Part shown: piece by piece, positions 5,011 through 5,144 of the stretch | How the letters are laid out: every line of letters starts with the position of its first letter | How positions within the stretch are numbered: the stretch's first letter is position 1 | Assembly: GCA_937952345.1 (NCBI GenBank) | Contig: CALFYN010001120.1 | Coordinates: 1-5,144 of the forward strand | DNA length: 5,144 nt | DNA from: an uncultured Acidobacteriota bacterium | GTDB lineage: Bacteria; Acidobacteriota; Terriglobia; Bryobacterales; Bryobacteraceae | Reading direction: 5' to 3' | The notes under the pieces: model-generated | Seen by the model: only the letters and a program-made list of their open reading frames with translations | What the model was told of the DNA's origin: nothing | Database searches by the model: none | Position numbers and translations under genes: made by a program

Positions 5011-5144
5011 ATGAAGACGACGATCCTTGCCATGCTGCTGGCTGCGATAGCGAGTGCTCATCCGATGACGGTGCGGCGTCCGGTGGACGGATACGCGGAT
5101 ATTGTGGAACGGACGGTTCCTTCAGTGGTGCGGGTGCTGGTGGA
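5011..5144 (+). CDS. Secreted protein, probably HtrA/DegP-type serine protease (N-terminal 44 residues only)
   Basis: The gene runs off the right edge. The ATG at 5011 is the only usable start after the in-frame TAA at 4966. Its ribosome-binding site is poor: GGGAG lies about 15 bases upstream. A short signal peptide (Lys2, hydrophobic core at about 5-14, cut after A-S-A at 14-16) is followed at residues 29-43 by A-D-I-V-E-R-T-V-P-S-V-V-R-V-L. This strongly resembles the segment that opens the trypsin-like domain of HtrA/DegP/DegQ proteases, where a helix and the word P-[AS]-V-V precede the first beta strand. The catalytic His, Asp and Ser would lie beyond the window, so the assignment rests on this motif alone. 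Such proteases handle misfolded or specific envelope proteins. Confidence 0.6.
   Translation, partial: MKTTILAMLLAAIASAHPMTVRRPVDGYADIVERTVPSVVRVLV

Noticed and set aside
1..5144. CRISPR arrays, tRNA/rRNA genes, insertion sequences, attachment sites
   Set aside because: No repeat-spacer pattern, terminal inverted repeats, transposase-like frame, tRNA-like or rRNA-like sequence was noticed on either strand.

Overview
The window is high-GC bacterial DNA with tightly packed genes and two features that suggest an acidobacterium, perhaps of the Solibacter/Bryobacter type: a surface protein ending in a PEP-CTERM sorting signal, and several secreted LmbE/PIG-L-type proteins clustered together. This assignment is inferred from gene content and composition, because the window holds no rRNA or other marker gene.

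Layout. Positions 1-998 (minus strand) hold two PIG-L (LmbE-like) deacetylase genes whose stop and start codons overlap as ATGA. The downstream one is cut by the window edge. Both carry N-terminal signal peptides and keep an H-H-D-D version of the zinc/catalytic motif. Diverging from them, with start codons only 4 bases apart, is a plus-strand gene (1003-2652) encoding a secreted protein of two tandem PIG-L-like domains. In both domains the zinc-binding and catalytic residues have been replaced. One base after its stop begins a DegT/DnrJ/EryC1/StrS-type PLP aminotransferase (2654-3973) that keeps its catalytic lysine and has a twin-arginine (Tat) export signal. A minus-strand PEP-CTERM protein gene (3954-4679) converges on it and overlaps its end by 20 bases. 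An AT-richer intergenic region (4680-5010) follows, with a good minus-strand sigma-70-type promoter and repeated AGTACT palindromes. The window ends with the N-terminus of a secreted protein that looks like an HtrA/DegP-type serine protease (5011 onward).

How they may work together. Every gene seen here has an export signal. The three PIG-L-family proteins and the aminotransferase sit together in a divergent arrangement. This fits an envelope-located amino-sugar (or related N-acyl/amino compound) processing module, in which true deacetylases are paired with a catalytically dead double-domain relative and an exported aminotransferase. The substrate cannot be read from the sequence. The PEP-CTERM protein and the protease-like gene may simply be neighbours.
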